Source of the DNA: Timema cristinae
Lineage: Eukaryota > Arthropoda > Insecta > Phasmatodea > Timematidae
NCBI GenBank assembly: GCA_039000515.1
Contig: JBCFYV010002255.1
Location: forward strand, 23,619,963 to 23,683,962
Direction: 5' to 3'
DNA: 64,000 nt
Shown: positions 1 through 11,545 of the stretch, piece by piece
Position numbering within the stretch: position 1 is the first letter of the stretch
Layout: every line of letters starts with the position of its first letter
Notes under the pieces: model-generated
What the model was told of the DNA's origin: nothing
Databases searched by the model: none
The model's input: only the letters and a program-made list of their open reading frames with translations
Position numbers and translations under genes: made by a program

Positions 1-1499
1 TTGTGGCTGATTAACAGACCGGGGTCTGGTTGTTGATTTGGTATTCTGTCGGTATCTTGTAAATTGTAAAACATTAGATGCATAGCAAAAACATAACCTA
101 CATAAGCAAATATTATATTTGCTTATATTCAGGTTACGACTTTTTTTTGATGATTTAGCCGTTATTAAAATGGGCTTACATGTTCGAGAAATTCACCGCC
201 GGAAGAGGAATGTGACAGCATTATCGGGGAAACATGGTGTACCAGGCTGGAATTCGAACTCCAGCCTCACGGTTCAGAGTTGAGCACACTAATGCTAAAC
301 GCTATTTACTTAACTAGAGTAGAAAGAGCAGTAAATGACAGTCACAAACGTTAGTAAAACTACTTTCATTTAATTTTTCATACCTCAAGTAATGTGATTT
401 ACATCTTTACCGTTTGATATATTATCAATACCTAGAAAATAACATTAATATTCAAGTAAAATACTATCAATGTTGACCCACAAAAAATTTTGTTTTTCTA
501 AAACTATTCTTCCTCTCAGAATCAGGGTAGGTAAGTTTTATGGTGTATCAAAAGATTGAGCAACAAAATGTAAACCCGATTGTAATGCAAACTTTAAAGA
601 TTTTTCTTGTCCATAGGATAAGTATTGCAAATTAAAATTGTTATTTTATTTCTACATTTTGAAAAACTAGAAAAATCATTTCCTTATCAATAATTTACCA
701 TTAAAAAATATTCTCACTGGTCTTAGGTTTATGCCTAGTTGATTTTTTTTCCCCTTAGAATCCTTTTGTTTACAATTTATATTTTCTAAATGATTCCTCT
801 AATTTAAATCTAAATTTTAAATTATAACTATATATTTCTGAAGTAAAATAAAACGGAGAATATATTTTCCAAACTAATGCATATATAGTTAGCATTGCTG
901 TTTAAATTTGAAAACATGTACTCCGCTTGTTTCATATTATTTTATAACGCCAAACAAGCCTTGTTAGTTAATGTCGGTCGCACAAATAAAAACTGGTTTA
1001 AAGGTGCAATGTAAACCAGCCATGTGTACTTGTCTACCCGTAAAATTGAGCAATATTGCAACACTGTAAGTGTTATTAGGGATCGTGTCGCTTCTCTCTC
1101 TCATGCTACTTACACGCCGACCGACCGCTTAGTGAAGCTCCCCTCCCCTCATTTCCCCTACTCAGCCCTGTTATTATGTAAAGAAGGACAACCCTTCCCC
1201 CTACCTTCCTTTTATAGTTTGATCGTTCGGGGGGTGGGGGGGGAGAAAGGGAGGCGTTTAACAGCCATATTGACCCCCTTCTTCCATGTTAGGTAACTAT
1301 TATTGAACGGTCTTCCTGTCTACAAACTTTGATAAGTGGCTGTCCTTATGGCTTTGTTTATTTGTAATGGGATAAAGCAGGTATTTTACAAGTAGCTGTT
1401 AGACTGCTTTACACGTTTCTTATGGGCAGGACTAAGGCCCTGTACGGGGCCTAGCTCAGATTCGTCCAGCTTCGTGCCTCTAATAGTATGGTCACCACC
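1..1499. other. Sparse noncoding DNA with old repeat remnants
   Basis: No coding region is recognised. Around 237-300 there is a tRNA-like remnant on the minus strand, with a reversed B box reading ggaattcgaactcc. Part of 305-620 is a diverged copy of a repeat seen again near 6800-6990. The remainder is AT-rich and featureless to me; the short open frame near 1024-1296 has no recognisable motif. Confidence 0.5.
330..560 (+). repeat. Diverged interspersed repeat, copy 1
   Basis: Shares blocks in the same order with 6800-6990: an actttca block, tattatcaatac, then aaataacattaat, then a gttg..c-aaaaaa-ttttg block. The similarity is gapped and old. No ends or target duplication are visible, so the class is unknown. 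Confidence 0.4.
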
Positions 1500-1712
1500 A
1501 CTTAGAACAAAACCACCGCGCTTAAATACCCTTTATGGTTTTACACCTATATATTCATTACTCTAATGTGTTAGCAATGAAGGATGGGTTTAGATGAATT
1601 ATACACGCATTTGTGTGGAGTGAAAGTGGAAAACCATGTAGGTATAGCCCCTTTCAGTACACTCCACCGGGATTAAAACCCCGATCTCCCAGTTATCGGC
1701 AGTCTAGTCCAA
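1500..1712 (-). mobile_element. SINE-C, old degenerate copy
   Basis: Read on the minus strand it has a tRNA-like head with a weakened B box (from gggattaaaacccc), then the body shared by SINE-B and SINE-C (ccact-ctcc-acac-aaatgcg) and a decayed tail. Strong divergence suggests an old insertion. No target duplication was recognised. Confidence 0.5.
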
Positions 1713-2169
1713 ACACGTGTCCAAGGGGAGGTAGGGGGGGGGTGTATTGGTACAATGGGCCCGGGACTTGAAGAAACCTCGGCGTAAGATCCAGACTAAA
1801 TTAAAAATAAATTGTAGGTTAAATAGAACAAAACATGAATGATGAGTAGTAAAATGCCCATTCATACTTAGGAACAGCTGGTGTTTTCTCCGGAGGAACT
1901 TATCAGCATGTGTCACAAACATAATTATTATATAATCGGTTCGGTGCGTTTTGTACTTCGTTTCGATGTGCTAGGAAGTTTCACGGAGTCTATTATTTTG
2001 TACTTAGATTTAATTTGGCGTGCGAGGAGATTCACTTAGTGAATCAATTTAAATTTAACTATTTTATCATGGATGTAACATTTTCAGTGTTAAATTTAGG
2101 ATTAATTTGCGTACATTGCTTTTGTATGCTAAAAGTAACCAATGGTTTTGAAAAAAAAAAGTACAAATT

Positions 2170-3860
2170 TAAGTCGAGCTGTGCTGGAATAACAAGGGGG
2201 AGGGAGGAGCCTCTGAAAAATAAATGTGTGTCCCCTCTAGATTTATTTTACTTCCCTTTGATACTAACGATTATCAAGCTGAAAAATTGTCTTTTATATC
2301 ACTTTCTAAGTATTTCTAGAGGCAATAAATTTTCAAAATTTTGGCAGGGAAGGACAACTCCCAACTATTAATAGAGGCAGCTAATTTTTTAAAAAAGGGC
2401 GAAGACCACTCTAAATAGCTTTAGAGTTATCCATTCATTAAAATTTCCACGGCAGTCAATTACAATTAACATCTTAGACCATCCAATTTTACCAAATTTG
2501 CTGGAATAGGCCTACTCTTAATATCTTCTGGATACATTAAATTTTCCAAAAAATTTCAAAGTGAAGACCACTTCAAATAGCCTATATAATATACATCTAA
2601 TTTTCCAAAGGCCACTAAAATAGTTTCTAGGGACATTCATATTTCAAAAAATGCCTATAGAAGGACCAATCCAAATAGCTTATAGACAATTATAACTAAA
2701 AAAATAGTTTAGATGAGGGCCACCAATATTTTCTGAGCGTTTCCTATTTTCAAACATTTGCCTAGGGTCACCAACCCCCCCATCCCTTAAGCTTTGGGTT
2801 CAAAACTCTTCAAACCCCCTTTTTATTTGCCAATGTTGAACTTAATCGGAATGGTTAACTTTCTAGTATTGTGCTCTATTATATACTGCCTTTGTAATAG
2901 TATTCTAGGATGTTCTTTGAGTGTTTAGTGTAAAATATCATTAATATTGACATGCTTAAAAGTTTTCTGATAAATAAGCCTACAAAAACTCAGTTGAATG
3001 GTGTATCCACGTCTTAGTAGGCCCCGGGTAAAGGAATACAGGACCATATTTTTTTTCCAGAAAAAACGGGACAAAAATATCACAAAGGTAGTATAGTATG
3101 TGTCATCATGGTGGCTATGTGGTTCAACCGCCCCCGTCACCCCAGATTTTTCCGAAATGTTTAATATGAAGCTTAAAGATGGCCTTGTATTAAACTTGAA
3201 ATAACTCATAAACTCAAAAAATTTTCAGAGAAGGATTACTCCAAATAGCTTATAAAGGAATTTAATTTTCAAAAACGTGTTAGAGGAAAGACCATTTTCT
3301 ATAACTTCTAAAGTCGCCTTATAAAAAAAATCCAGGGGAGGACTATTACTAAGAGCTTCAAAGAGCGTCCAATCTTAAAAAATTGTTGGTGGAAGACTAC
3401 TTCAAATATCTTTTAGAGGCATATAATTTTCGAAAAAAAAAAAAAAATTAGGCGAAGAACACACTAAACGACTTCTAAGGCATACCAATTTAAAAAAATC
3501 TGCGAGGACCACTTCAAATATATTTTATCAAGATAATCTAATTTAAAAAATAAATATATAGTCTGAAAAGTCTTAAAATAGCTTTAAAAAACATCAACAT
3601 TTTCAAAAAATTGCTCAAGGAGGACTACTCCAAATAGCCTCTAGGGTATCCAAATTTCCAAAAAATTCTAGGGGAGCTGTTAAAAGAGTATAATTTTCAC
3701 AAATTCTTGAAACAAAGACCACTATTTATAAATAGCTTCTTTTAGGAGCATCAAATTCTCTAATATTAGTTGGTGGAGAAAAGAGGAGTCCCTGATTTTT
3801 TTTGTTACACCCCCCTCCCTCTTACACAGATAAATTTTCCCTACCTTTGCATAAAATAGC
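2170..3860. repeat. Degenerate tandem array of ~55-65-bp units
   Basis: Units run roughly as GARGACCACTCCAAATAGC followed by TTCTARRGGCATCTAATTTT and an A-rich stretch, repeated many times with heavy divergence (for example near 2401, 2564, 2664, 3235, 3365, 3620). Related array sequence recurs at 28840-30563, where it lies inside an element with hAT-type ends. C- and G-rich borders near 2190 and 3810 resemble the borders of that second copy, but no clear terminal repeats or target duplication are visible here. A weak internal boundary near 3120 may mean two elements are joined. No protein product is supported. Confidence 0.6.
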
Positions 3861-4297
3861 AACGTTCACATTTCTTAGGATCTAATAGAAAGTCTTAACA
3901 TGTCATAGACTTGTGATTTTGAAACCCCCCGCCCCTCGCATTCCCCAAAACTAAATTATACTTACACCCATGTGTGTAATGTGTATGTTAAAAAAAAAGA
4001 GAGGAAAATAGAGTACCCAAGAACATTAGTTACATCTTTTATTTCAGGCAACAAATACTATTATCAAGGAAAACTCTGTTCATACAGACACCTAAAAAAT
4101 AAATGTACACTTTTTTACTTTTATTATTTATTATTAGAGGCCAAAATAAATTCAGGAAGTTGTTACTTGTTAAACACAATAAATTATACTTCATTACAAA
4201 AGTTATAATATATTTTGTAGCCATAAAAAATATATTGAGGAATAATTACAAAAGGTAATATCAAGAAACACATTTGGTGATGTATGTAATGAAAAAA

Positions 4298-4613
4298 GGT
4301 GACCTGGTGGTCTAGAGGTAAGGTGTCGGACTTCTGTGCTGGGGTCCAGGGTTCAATCCCAGGTCCCGGCACAGATTTATCTGATTTCCAAACCCTTCCT
4401 TCACCTCTGACAAGACGTGTATTAATCACAACTTGTGAATGTGGGGAATGCCAGGCCTCCACCGTGGTTCGGATTCCACGTTAAACTGTAGGACCTCCAT
4501 TTCATCTCACAATCACCCTACCATTACACACTAGCGTAAGTGCGTATAACCCGAACGGGTAGTAAGACGCGGTGCTAATAATAATAGTTATAATAATAGT
4601 TATAATAATAATA
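4298..4613 (+). mobile_element. SINE-A, full length, long subfamily
   Basis: The tRNA-like head starts GGTGACCTGGTGGTCTAG (A box) and carries a GGTTCAATCCC B box. It is followed by a unique body, the shared 3' tail (gcgtataacccgaacgggta) and an (ATA)n run. A 14-bp target duplication, ATGTAATGAAAAAA, flanks it on both sides. This copy has the longer form of the body, with gtattaatcaca between gacaag and cttgtgaatg. Transcription by RNA polymerase III is inferred from the boxes. Confidence 0.92.
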
Positions 4614-4689
4614 ATGTAATGAAAAAATCAAAAGTAGTTTATACTTTCCTCCCTTTTCATGGGAACTTATATACATCACTTTTTTCTAT

Positions 4690-4912
4690 CACCACGTCTT
4701 ACTACCTGTTCAGGTTATACACACATGTACTAATTACTCTAATGAGTTAAGGATGAGGGAAGTTGAATTCAGGGGAAGTGTACACGCATTTTCGTGGTGG
4801 AGGGCGAGCGGAAAGCCATTTAGGAAAAAAAAAACTTAAGTACATCCAACCGGGATTCGAACCCAAATCTCCCTGTCATGAATGCCGCTTTAGACTATGC
4901 GACCACTGAGGG
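4690..4912 (-). mobile_element. SINE-C copy
   Basis: On the minus strand: a tRNA-like head with a long variable region and a B box matching GGTTCGAATCCC, the SINE-B/C body, and the common 3' tail. The tail hairpin here reads ACCTG-AA-CAGGT instead of ACCCG-AA-CGGGT, so both sides of the stem have changed together. Confidence 0.75.
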
Positions 4913-5040
4913 ATGTCAGAACATATTATATAGGAACTTTAATATTGTAATTGCACGTGTACATAACGTTTGGTAAAATATATTTCTCGTAATCACCTTC
5001 AGTGTCCGCATTGTCTCTAAGGCATCACTCTCGCAATATA

Positions 5041-5222
5041 CTAGACTGCCGATAAAAAGGAGATTGGGGTTCGAATACCGGTCTGATGTACTGAGGGTGG
5101 TTTTACCTAAATGTTTACCCACTCTCTTTCACACAAATGCGGGTACACTTCCTCTAATTAAACCTTTTTATCTCTAACACATTAGCGTGCAACCCAAACG
5201 GTTAGTAAGACGCTGTGTTTAA
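5041..5222 (+). mobile_element. SINE-C copy, head truncated
   Basis: Starts inside the tRNA-like head (ggggttcgaataccgg). It continues through gtactgagggtgg, ccactctct and cattagcg to the tail gtagtaagacgctgtg in a diverged form. The class call rests on order and wording shared with the other copies. Confidence 0.65.
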
Positions 5223-5698
5223 AAAACGTGTAAATCAAACTGAAGGTTTATGTTCCATGCGCTGGCGCTGCTCAACTTGAAATATTTTCTACTAGTAAAA
5301 TTACCTGCTTCAGATAGACAATACAAAATCTCTTCATTGAATTTCTTCCTGCCCGGCTTTTAATACATTTATATAAATCTAGTCAAAAATATAAATCCTG
5401 CTTCGAGGTGCATATGTTTGTGCACAAGGGCTATTCATTTTATAATTTCAACCCTCTGCGTGCCATAATTATCGCACAATGCCCATGACAGACAAACATA
5501 CTCTCAATTTTATTATTAGAGCCTATTATTGATTGCTACAAAAAGAAGTACTTGGTTAAATAAACACCAGTACTTATGGGAACAAGCTTTTCTGTAGTTA
5601 GGGTAACAGGATATCACCCCAAAAAACAATACTGTCCTGTAAAAAATAGTATTTATGCTCACCCTAGATAACCTATAGTCTCCCCAACATAATATAAA

Positions 5699-6007
5699 CC
5701 TCGCTGGTCCTGAGGTAAATTGCTCGCCTCAGCACCCGATGTTTGTGGGTTCAAACCTAGCCGGGGTCAAGGATTTTCCTTGAGTGATAAAAATACGTAG
5801 CACGACTTCCTTCGGAGCGGAAGTAATGTCGTCGGTCCGATGTCAATTGTGGTATGTAATATAATCCTAAAAAGTATGTTAAAATACCTCTACCGGCAAA
5901 ATTGGTAAGCTCTTTCACTCTCCCTCATAGAAATTCTCGTGTAGTGATATAATCAGTCGGTTCAGAAAGTGCGCTTTAAATACAGTAACTCAAATAAATT
6001 TTATTTA
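5699..6007 (+). mobile_element. SINE-D, tRNA-headed, distinct tail
   Basis: The head reads cctcgctggtcctgaggtaa with a B box gggttcaaacct. The body is cttgagtgataaaaat, and the 3' end, atcagtcggttcagaaagtg followed by cgctttaaat, closes with a CAAATAAA-type run. The same tail ends the copies at 37865 and 38975. The tail differs from the SINE-A/B/C tail, which suggests a different LINE partner. Confidence 0.7.
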
Positions 6008-6033
6008 AAAAAAATCATCAGAGCTCGGTTAAA

Positions 6034-6272
6034 TTATTATTATTATCAGCATCCGTCCGGGTTACACGCACTTACGCTAATGTGTAATGGTAGGGTGATT
6101 GTGAGATGAAATGGAGGACCTACAGTTTAACGTGGAATCCGAACCACGGTGGAGGCCTGGCATTCCACACATTCACAAGATGTGATTAATACACGTCTTG
6201 TTAGAGGTGAAGGAAGGGTTTGGTAATCAGATAAATCTGTGTTGGGACCGAGGATTGAACCCCGGACTCTGT
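6034..6272 (-). mobile_element. SINE-A, 5'-truncated
   Basis: Minus-strand copy with its (TAA)n end at 6034 and a head cut just upstream of the B box. A 9-bp target duplication TCGGTTAAA lies at 6025-6033 and 6273-6281. The tail hairpin is altered here (cgtccggg). It is the long-body form, with gtgattaatacac present on this strand. Confidence 0.88.
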
Positions 6273-6379
6273 TCGGTTAAAAATTGTCTAATTAATCTAA
6301 CATATAGTGGTCTCGTCATACTTCCAAATAAAAATCACAAAAAAGCTATCGTAATTTATTCCTCCTCCCTTAGCCCCTC

Positions 6380-6620
6380 GTGGGTGCAACTATGAAGGGT
6401 ACAACGTCTCTAGTAATGTGGAAGGACGGATAGCGCGATGTCAGCGTCTGTACCGGCGCTGTACAGTCTTGTAAACCTTGCGGATGGTCTGGGCTCGCTC
6501 GCATCACCGGGAAGGGGCCTTATCGGGGAGGGCAGGTCGTCGCGGTGTAAGCTCGTTCATTCTTCACACGGGCGGTGGAGGGTGCATCAACATCCCTTTC
6601 ACATCGAGCCTTATCTTTCT
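6380..6620. other. Short GC- and CpG-rich stretch of unknown role
   Basis: About 240 bp stand out from the AT-rich surroundings, with many CG dinucleotides (gatagcgcgatg, accggcgctg, gtcgtcgcgg). A 97-codon frame crosses it, but I see no domain and no clear splice pattern. It could be a regulatory island, an exon or the remains of a GC-rich transposon. Confidence 0.3.
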
Positions 6621-6799
6621 TACAGTTGCCATTTAATAGTAATATGTAATAAAACAAATTGTTTGGTGAAAGTTTTGATTGCCAAAAGTAACAAAAACTC
6701 AACACAAGGTCTTGCAGAACAAATGGTTTGACGAATGGATTCAAAGACTTGATTACTAGCTGTCGCCTATACTCTGATTTGCATAGAAAGTTTGTTATT

Positions 6800-6990
6800 T
6801 TGACATCTGGAAAAATTAAAGATCTACTTTCACGTATTCATACAAGTCGTGTGATCTGCAAATGTCACTTTTAATAGATATTATCAATACTGTACTTATA
6901 AAATAACATTAATAAAAAATGTAAAAATGTTGGTCGCAAAAAAAATGTGTTTGTATTTTCTAAGAGGCTCTTCAAAATGTTTTCCTAACT
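6800..6990 (+). repeat. Diverged interspersed repeat, copy 2
   Basis: Same order of short conserved blocks as 330-560, including tattatcaatac and aaataacattaat. Boundaries are approximate. Confidence 0.4.
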
Positions 6991-7243
6991 TCAGATAAGT
7001 ATATCTTTATCGCAATACAATTAACTATAGCGCTACTCTATTTTCTTTCTCTACCATTCCCCTACAGTTTATTAAAAAAAACATAACAAGGTTGATCTGA
7101 TTAAAAGTGAAATTGTCATAGAAAGAACATATTGTGAAAATAAAATTAAATGTAGCGCAACCAACGGTGATATAATGCAGCTATTAATTAATTAAGATGA
7201 GAAAATCTAAAAAGAAGGTGTGCTTATGGAAATAAGTCTGAAA

Positions 7244-7285
<42 letters not shown>

Positions 7286-7606
7286 TATTTTATTACTATT
7301 ATTATTAGTATATATTTATTAAGCAGCACCGCGTCTTATACACCCGCTTTCGGGTTATACGCACTTACGCTAATGTGTAATGGTAGGGTGGTTGTGAGAT
7401 GAAATGAAGGACCTACAGTTTAACGTGGGATCCGAACCATGGTGGAGGCCTGGCATTCCACACATTAACAAGTTGTGATTAATACACTTCTTGTCATAGG
7501 TGAAGGAAGGATTTGACAATTAGATAAATCTGTTCCGGGACCAAGGATTGAACCCCGGACCCCAGCACAGAAGTCTGACACCTGACCCCTAGACCGCTAC
7601 GTCACC
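7244..7606 (-). mobile_element. SINE-A, full length with long TTA tract
   Basis: Minus-strand copy whose tail is an unusually long (TTA)n tract with an extra AT-rich spacer before the conserved agcaccgcgtctt. The head ends at the reversed GGTGAC. The target duplication is AATAAGTCTGAAA at 7231-7243 and AATAAGTCTAAAA at 7610-7622. Long-body subfamily. Confidence 0.9.
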
Positions 7607-8329
7607 GTTAATAAGTCTAAAAAATACATTTGCCTCCATTTTAGTCATATTCGTAATGTACCTTTTTTATACATTTCAAGAATATATTATTATTATTATA
7701 TATATATTTATTATATATATTATATATGTACACAAGAAAACCTTTTATTTGCTAAAGGTATAGTAAAATTCTCTCGTTATAAACATTATCTTTCTAGGCT
7801 CTTTGTAACTGTGCATAGTCTAGTTCAGCGTATATCAAACTGGACTACGCCATAGTTATCTCAGGCTCAGTGAGATAATAGTATAATAAGATCCTTTGTG
7901 GTTCACACTATAAAATAGCGTCAGTATAATTTAGGATTGACAATTTTCATGTCTTAATAATACATTACCAAAAGCACAGTCATAACATGTGATGTTTTCT
8001 GTTGTGTACTATTCAACTGTTATTGAAAATTCATAATATTAATGTAAATAATTTTATAAGGGCTCCGGAATGTATTGTTTTTCTGGTACAAGGGATCCTT
8101 TGGTTTAATTTTAGGAACCCTTGGTCTGCTTCACTGCTTATGTGGCACGATATATCACTTTAATTTTTATATATATAATAGTCCTCATTTATGGACCCTC
8201 CATTAATTTAACACACAAATAATCATTAATTTACTTTAAGGTGTGTTATATAAAGCAGGACTGTGGAGTCGGTTCGCCAAACTTTCCGACTCCTTCATAT
8301 ATGGCTAAAGTAAATTAATCAGTGTAGTA
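7607..8329. other. No gene seen; AT-rich spacer
   Basis: Holds an AT-dinucleotide-rich tract near 7681-7728 and otherwise unremarkable sequence. A tgtggagtcgg / gactccaactcc pair near 8273 and 8597 may be worn ends of an element, but pairing is too short to call. Confidence 0.4.
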
Positions 8330-8372
8330 GTGCGTATAACCCGAACGGCTAGTAAGACGCGGTGATAATAAA
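8330..8372 (+). mobile_element. 43-bp insertion of only the SINE 3' tail
   Basis: Contains only the shared SINE tail (gtgcgtataacccgaacggc through agacgcggtg and ataataa). It is flanked by a 13-bp target duplication, AATCAGTGTAGTA at 8317-8329 and AATTAGTGTAGTA at 8373-8385 (12 of 13 identical). The duplication shows a genuine insertion truncated to the last 43 bases rather than a decayed full copy. Confidence 0.8.
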
Positions 8373-9143
8373 AATTAGTGTAGTATCAAATTGGCTGCAT
8401 TAAAATGCTTCATGGGAAGCTTCGTTGGCATGTGAATTTATATTTTAATACCTTTGTCAATCCAAACTACAAATATTGGTTCTAGATAATAAAAAAAGTA
8501 TAAAATTAAAATGATATATTTACCATAATATTGTTATAGTATTTTAGTTATTATTTTGAAGCCGGAGTCTGTACATTTTTACCAATTTTACGACTCCAAC
8601 TCCATTTTCTTACGAATGGACATCTGGGGTACCTTTTAGAAAATACAAACTTTTTAATAACATTTTACTATATAGTGTCTGTCAAAAGTTGCTCTGCAGC
8701 TCACATGTCTTGACGTATGCATACGTTAAAGAAGATCTAACTTTTCCTAACTCTCAGATACACGTTCATTTTTAAGACAATTGGGGGGGGTGTGTCATTT
8801 AACTGGCGAATAACTTCTCTTCAGCTCTTCATCAAAGTGGTTGTCCCTGTAAATGTTAATACAAAATAATGGCCGCTCTACGTTCAAAGCTCACAATAAA
8901 TACTTTTATACAAGTTGATTGGTGATTGCAATCGCGGTCGAGAGAGTTTGCTTATGTTTCTCCCCTCACGGCGCAGTTCGTGACGTGTCGAAAATTAGCA
9001 TCGCCAATTTGTTACGGTACAGTTTGGAATGTGAAGGCGTGTGTGTGACCTCTTACAACGATATATTCCAGACGGACCATTGTCAAAGTGACTACGGACG
9101 ACAACCTTGTGAACTAGGCAGGGTAAAGGGCGGCTCATGGCAA

Positions 9144-9164
9144 GGGGGGGGGGGGGGGGGGGGG
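9144..9164 (+). repeat. Homopolymer of 21 G
   Basis: An uninterrupted run of 21 G on the plus strand, a strong G-quadruplex candidate and also a likely place for length error. Confidence 0.9.
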
Positions 9165-9298
9165 ACACACGCTAAAATGTACAGTTCACTTTTCATGGGC
9201 AGAACTTTATCTGACAGCTAGAAACAATACCAGATATACTCAGGCGTCAGGATATATATGTTAATACCTATAAAATAACACTTTAAATAATCACTAAC

Positions 9299-9565
9299 GG
9301 TGACCTGGCGGTCTAGGGGTAAGGTGTCGGACCTCCGTGCTGGGGTTCCGGGGTTCAATTCTCGGTCCCGGCACAGATTTATCTGATTACCAAACCCTTC
9401 CTTCACCTCTGACAAGACATCTTGTGAATGTGGGGAATGCCAGGCCTCCACCGTGGTTCGGATTCCACGTTAAACTGTAGGCCCTCCATTTCATCTCACA
9501 ATCACCCTACCATTACACAATAGCGTAAGTGCGTTATAACCCGAACGGGTAGTAAGACGCGGTGC

Positions 9566-9604
<39 letters not shown>
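9299..9604 (+). mobile_element. SINE-A, full length, short subfamily
   Basis: The head GGTGACCTGGCGGTCTAG, the B box and the body are followed by the tail and a long (TAA)n run. The body carries the short form, gacaagacatcttgtgaatg. The bases aataatcact occur just upstream of the head and again after the tail, a likely target duplication with a small offset. Confidence 0.9.
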
Positions 9605-9605
<1 letters not shown>

Positions 9606-9741
9606 CACTGTCCGGATATTGATGACACCTCTTTTTTTGTGTGTGCATCGCATACAATACTCTGTACATACTTTCATACATACATACAGGTCATGATTCC
9701 CTGGTTATGAAAACGTATTTTACAGGTCTTTGTTTGTCATA

Positions 9742-10075
9742 TTTGGACATATTGAGAGGATGAGTATGGATCGAGTGACGAAACGAATATATGTGTATGA
9801 ATCAACAGGAAGGGGTAGGCCATGTAAAACGTGGCTAAATGTTGTAGATGAATGTGTGGAAAAAAAATGAAACATTAAGAGTTTTTAAAATAAAATAACA
9901 TGTATGACTCGGTGTATGGATGTTGTTGAAGCAAAGGGAGTTTTCAAGGATAGTAAAGTGCGGAGAAAGTTAGTAAGGATTAAATACAGAGTTTTTTTTT
10001 TTGCTGTATGCACAGTTTCTTGCCTACCCTGTGAGGGAATGGCGTGATTAGATATGTATTGTTTGTCATTTTGCA
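9742..10075 (+). pseudogene. LINE 3' fragment: end of ORF2 plus 3' UTR
   Basis: From 9742 a 42-codon frame ending at TGA 9868-9870 reads FGHIERMSMDRV and then GRGRPCKTWLNVVDECVEK. The GHxxRM...GRPxxxWLxxV pattern is the usual C-terminal stretch of non-LTR retrotransposon reverse-transcriptase proteins. The following DNA (actcggtgtatggatgttg, then a 3' UTR-like block) matches the minus strand of 22010-22335, confirming a shared family. The reverse transcriptase core itself is absent, so this is a 5'-truncated dead copy. The clade is not certain. Confidence 0.75.
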
Positions 10076-11167
10076 TTTTAGGTCATATTTTCTTGGTTTG
10101 CTGCAATTTTAGGCATTTTTGGGGGATTTTTTTGCATTCATATTAAATAAGTTTATTTTTAATATACATTTTATGGATGCATAATTAATACTCAAACATT
10201 CTACCAGCTTTATCCACTTACTACTATGTACGTCACATTTTTTAAATACTAAACAATATAATGAATAGCTTACTCTGGTAAACGCTAGGTTTCCATCAAA
10301 GTAAAATAAATGCAGAATAATAATTGTTCATTTAAGATTACAATCAGCTTTTGGTATAATTGTGTATTTAAAATTACAAACAGCTTTCACTGATTTAGTT
10401 ACGTACGATTATCTCGCGTTTTTACAGAAAATTATAACTTTTGCAAGTGCCCTATTATTATTATACTACAGTTAACTGTCACAAACATTATTATTTAGTT
10501 TTTTAATCTCTTGGACTTAGTTTTAGACACACTATAAGCTTAAAGCTCTACTCTTAAATTGTTCATAAGCTTGATTCTGCATGGCTTTGCGAATTTAGTT
10601 GCAGACACCTTTTACTAAACAGATTCATCACAACTTACTCATTTATGATTTTCTTGAACCAAAGTTTGACTCCAAACAATATAATTGCTCTTTAATTAGC
10701 AATTTTTGTCTACCGCGTTTTAAAACCCAAACGAACTATTCGCATTTAATTACGTTAACGTGGAATTTAGAGGAAACGCACTCGCATGTGCGTGGAGGGA
10801 GAGTGTGAAACCGCTTTAGAAATATATGCGGATAGCCTGGACGGATAATAAGATGCGGTGTACGTGATAAATGATGTCTCAAAACATATTTGCGATGCAA
10901 ATGAATGTGCGGTTTTTTTCGTAGCACTTTAGCTGTCAGAAGAGGCAAAGGCTACCACTAATTGATTAAAAAGTATAGCCTACTATTGGGTACCTATGGT
11001 TAATACAAAGGAGTTCGGGTGTTATATTGATATACAAATATAGAATGGCATTTGTTTCCTTTTTTTAGTCGTTCATTTTCCGACACATTTAATTGAAAAG
11101 GCAATAGCCTCCAAGGTATGTTTTCAATGTTAAATGCTTCCAACATCCATCATTATAATAATGCCAC
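10076..11167. other. No gene seen; contains an old SINE-C piece
   Basis: AT-rich. A minus-strand SINE-C remnant lies near 10760-10865 (body words cgcatgtgcgtggagggaga and a tail-like gataataagatgcggtg). Nothing else is recognised. Confidence 0.4.
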
Positions 11168-11208
11168 TTTTAAACATAACAAACGGGATCTGTTTGTTAT
11201 GTTTAAAA
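11168..11208. repeat. Perfect 17-bp inverted repeat with 7-base loop
   Basis: TTTTAAACATAACAAAC at 11168-11184 is followed by gggatct and then its exact reverse complement at 11192-11208. It could extrude as a cruciform or fold in RNA. No poly-U pause or gene context supports a terminator. Confidence 0.9.
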
Positions 11209-11418
11209 TATATTATGTTTCCGGAGTAAGAAGCCTCCGCTGTGTAATACCTCCCCCCTTCCCTTTCAGCTTCATGGTTTACTTCATACTACAATACAAG
11301 CAATCAAACCCCTTGGCGTTGATTAAATACTAGGTGGGAACAACATATTCCATACCCCCTGGTTTTTCCTCCCCTGAAGAAAAGTTCTGCGGGCGCCCTT
11401 GGTGACAGCAGAAGCTCT

Positions 11419-11545
11419 TTATTGCAAACATTTGTTGAACATATTATAATACAACTTCTTATTGATAGTATTGTGTTATCTAAGCAAATAATAATTATTT
11501 CCGAATATGTTGATATTAGTGACTTTCAGCTAATGTTTGCAATAA
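11419..11545. repeat. 127-bp segment with perfect 14-bp inverted ends
   Basis: TTATTGCAAACATT at 11419-11432 pairs with AATGTTTGCAATAA at 11532-11545. This may be a very small MITE-like element, but no target duplication is evident. Confidence 0.55.

Noticed and set aside
2015..2371. 118-codon frame as a gene
   Set aside because: Falls in a low-complexity, array-like region without any recognisable motif.
4184..4484. Frames with GPGIEPWTPAQ or [15 protein letters not shown] peptides here and at other SINE-A copies
   Set aside because: They are translations of the SINE-A head and recur at every copy; not genes.
8265..8620. Element bounded by tgtggagtcgg and gactccaactcc
   Set aside because: The paired words are short and imperfect and no target duplication is visible.
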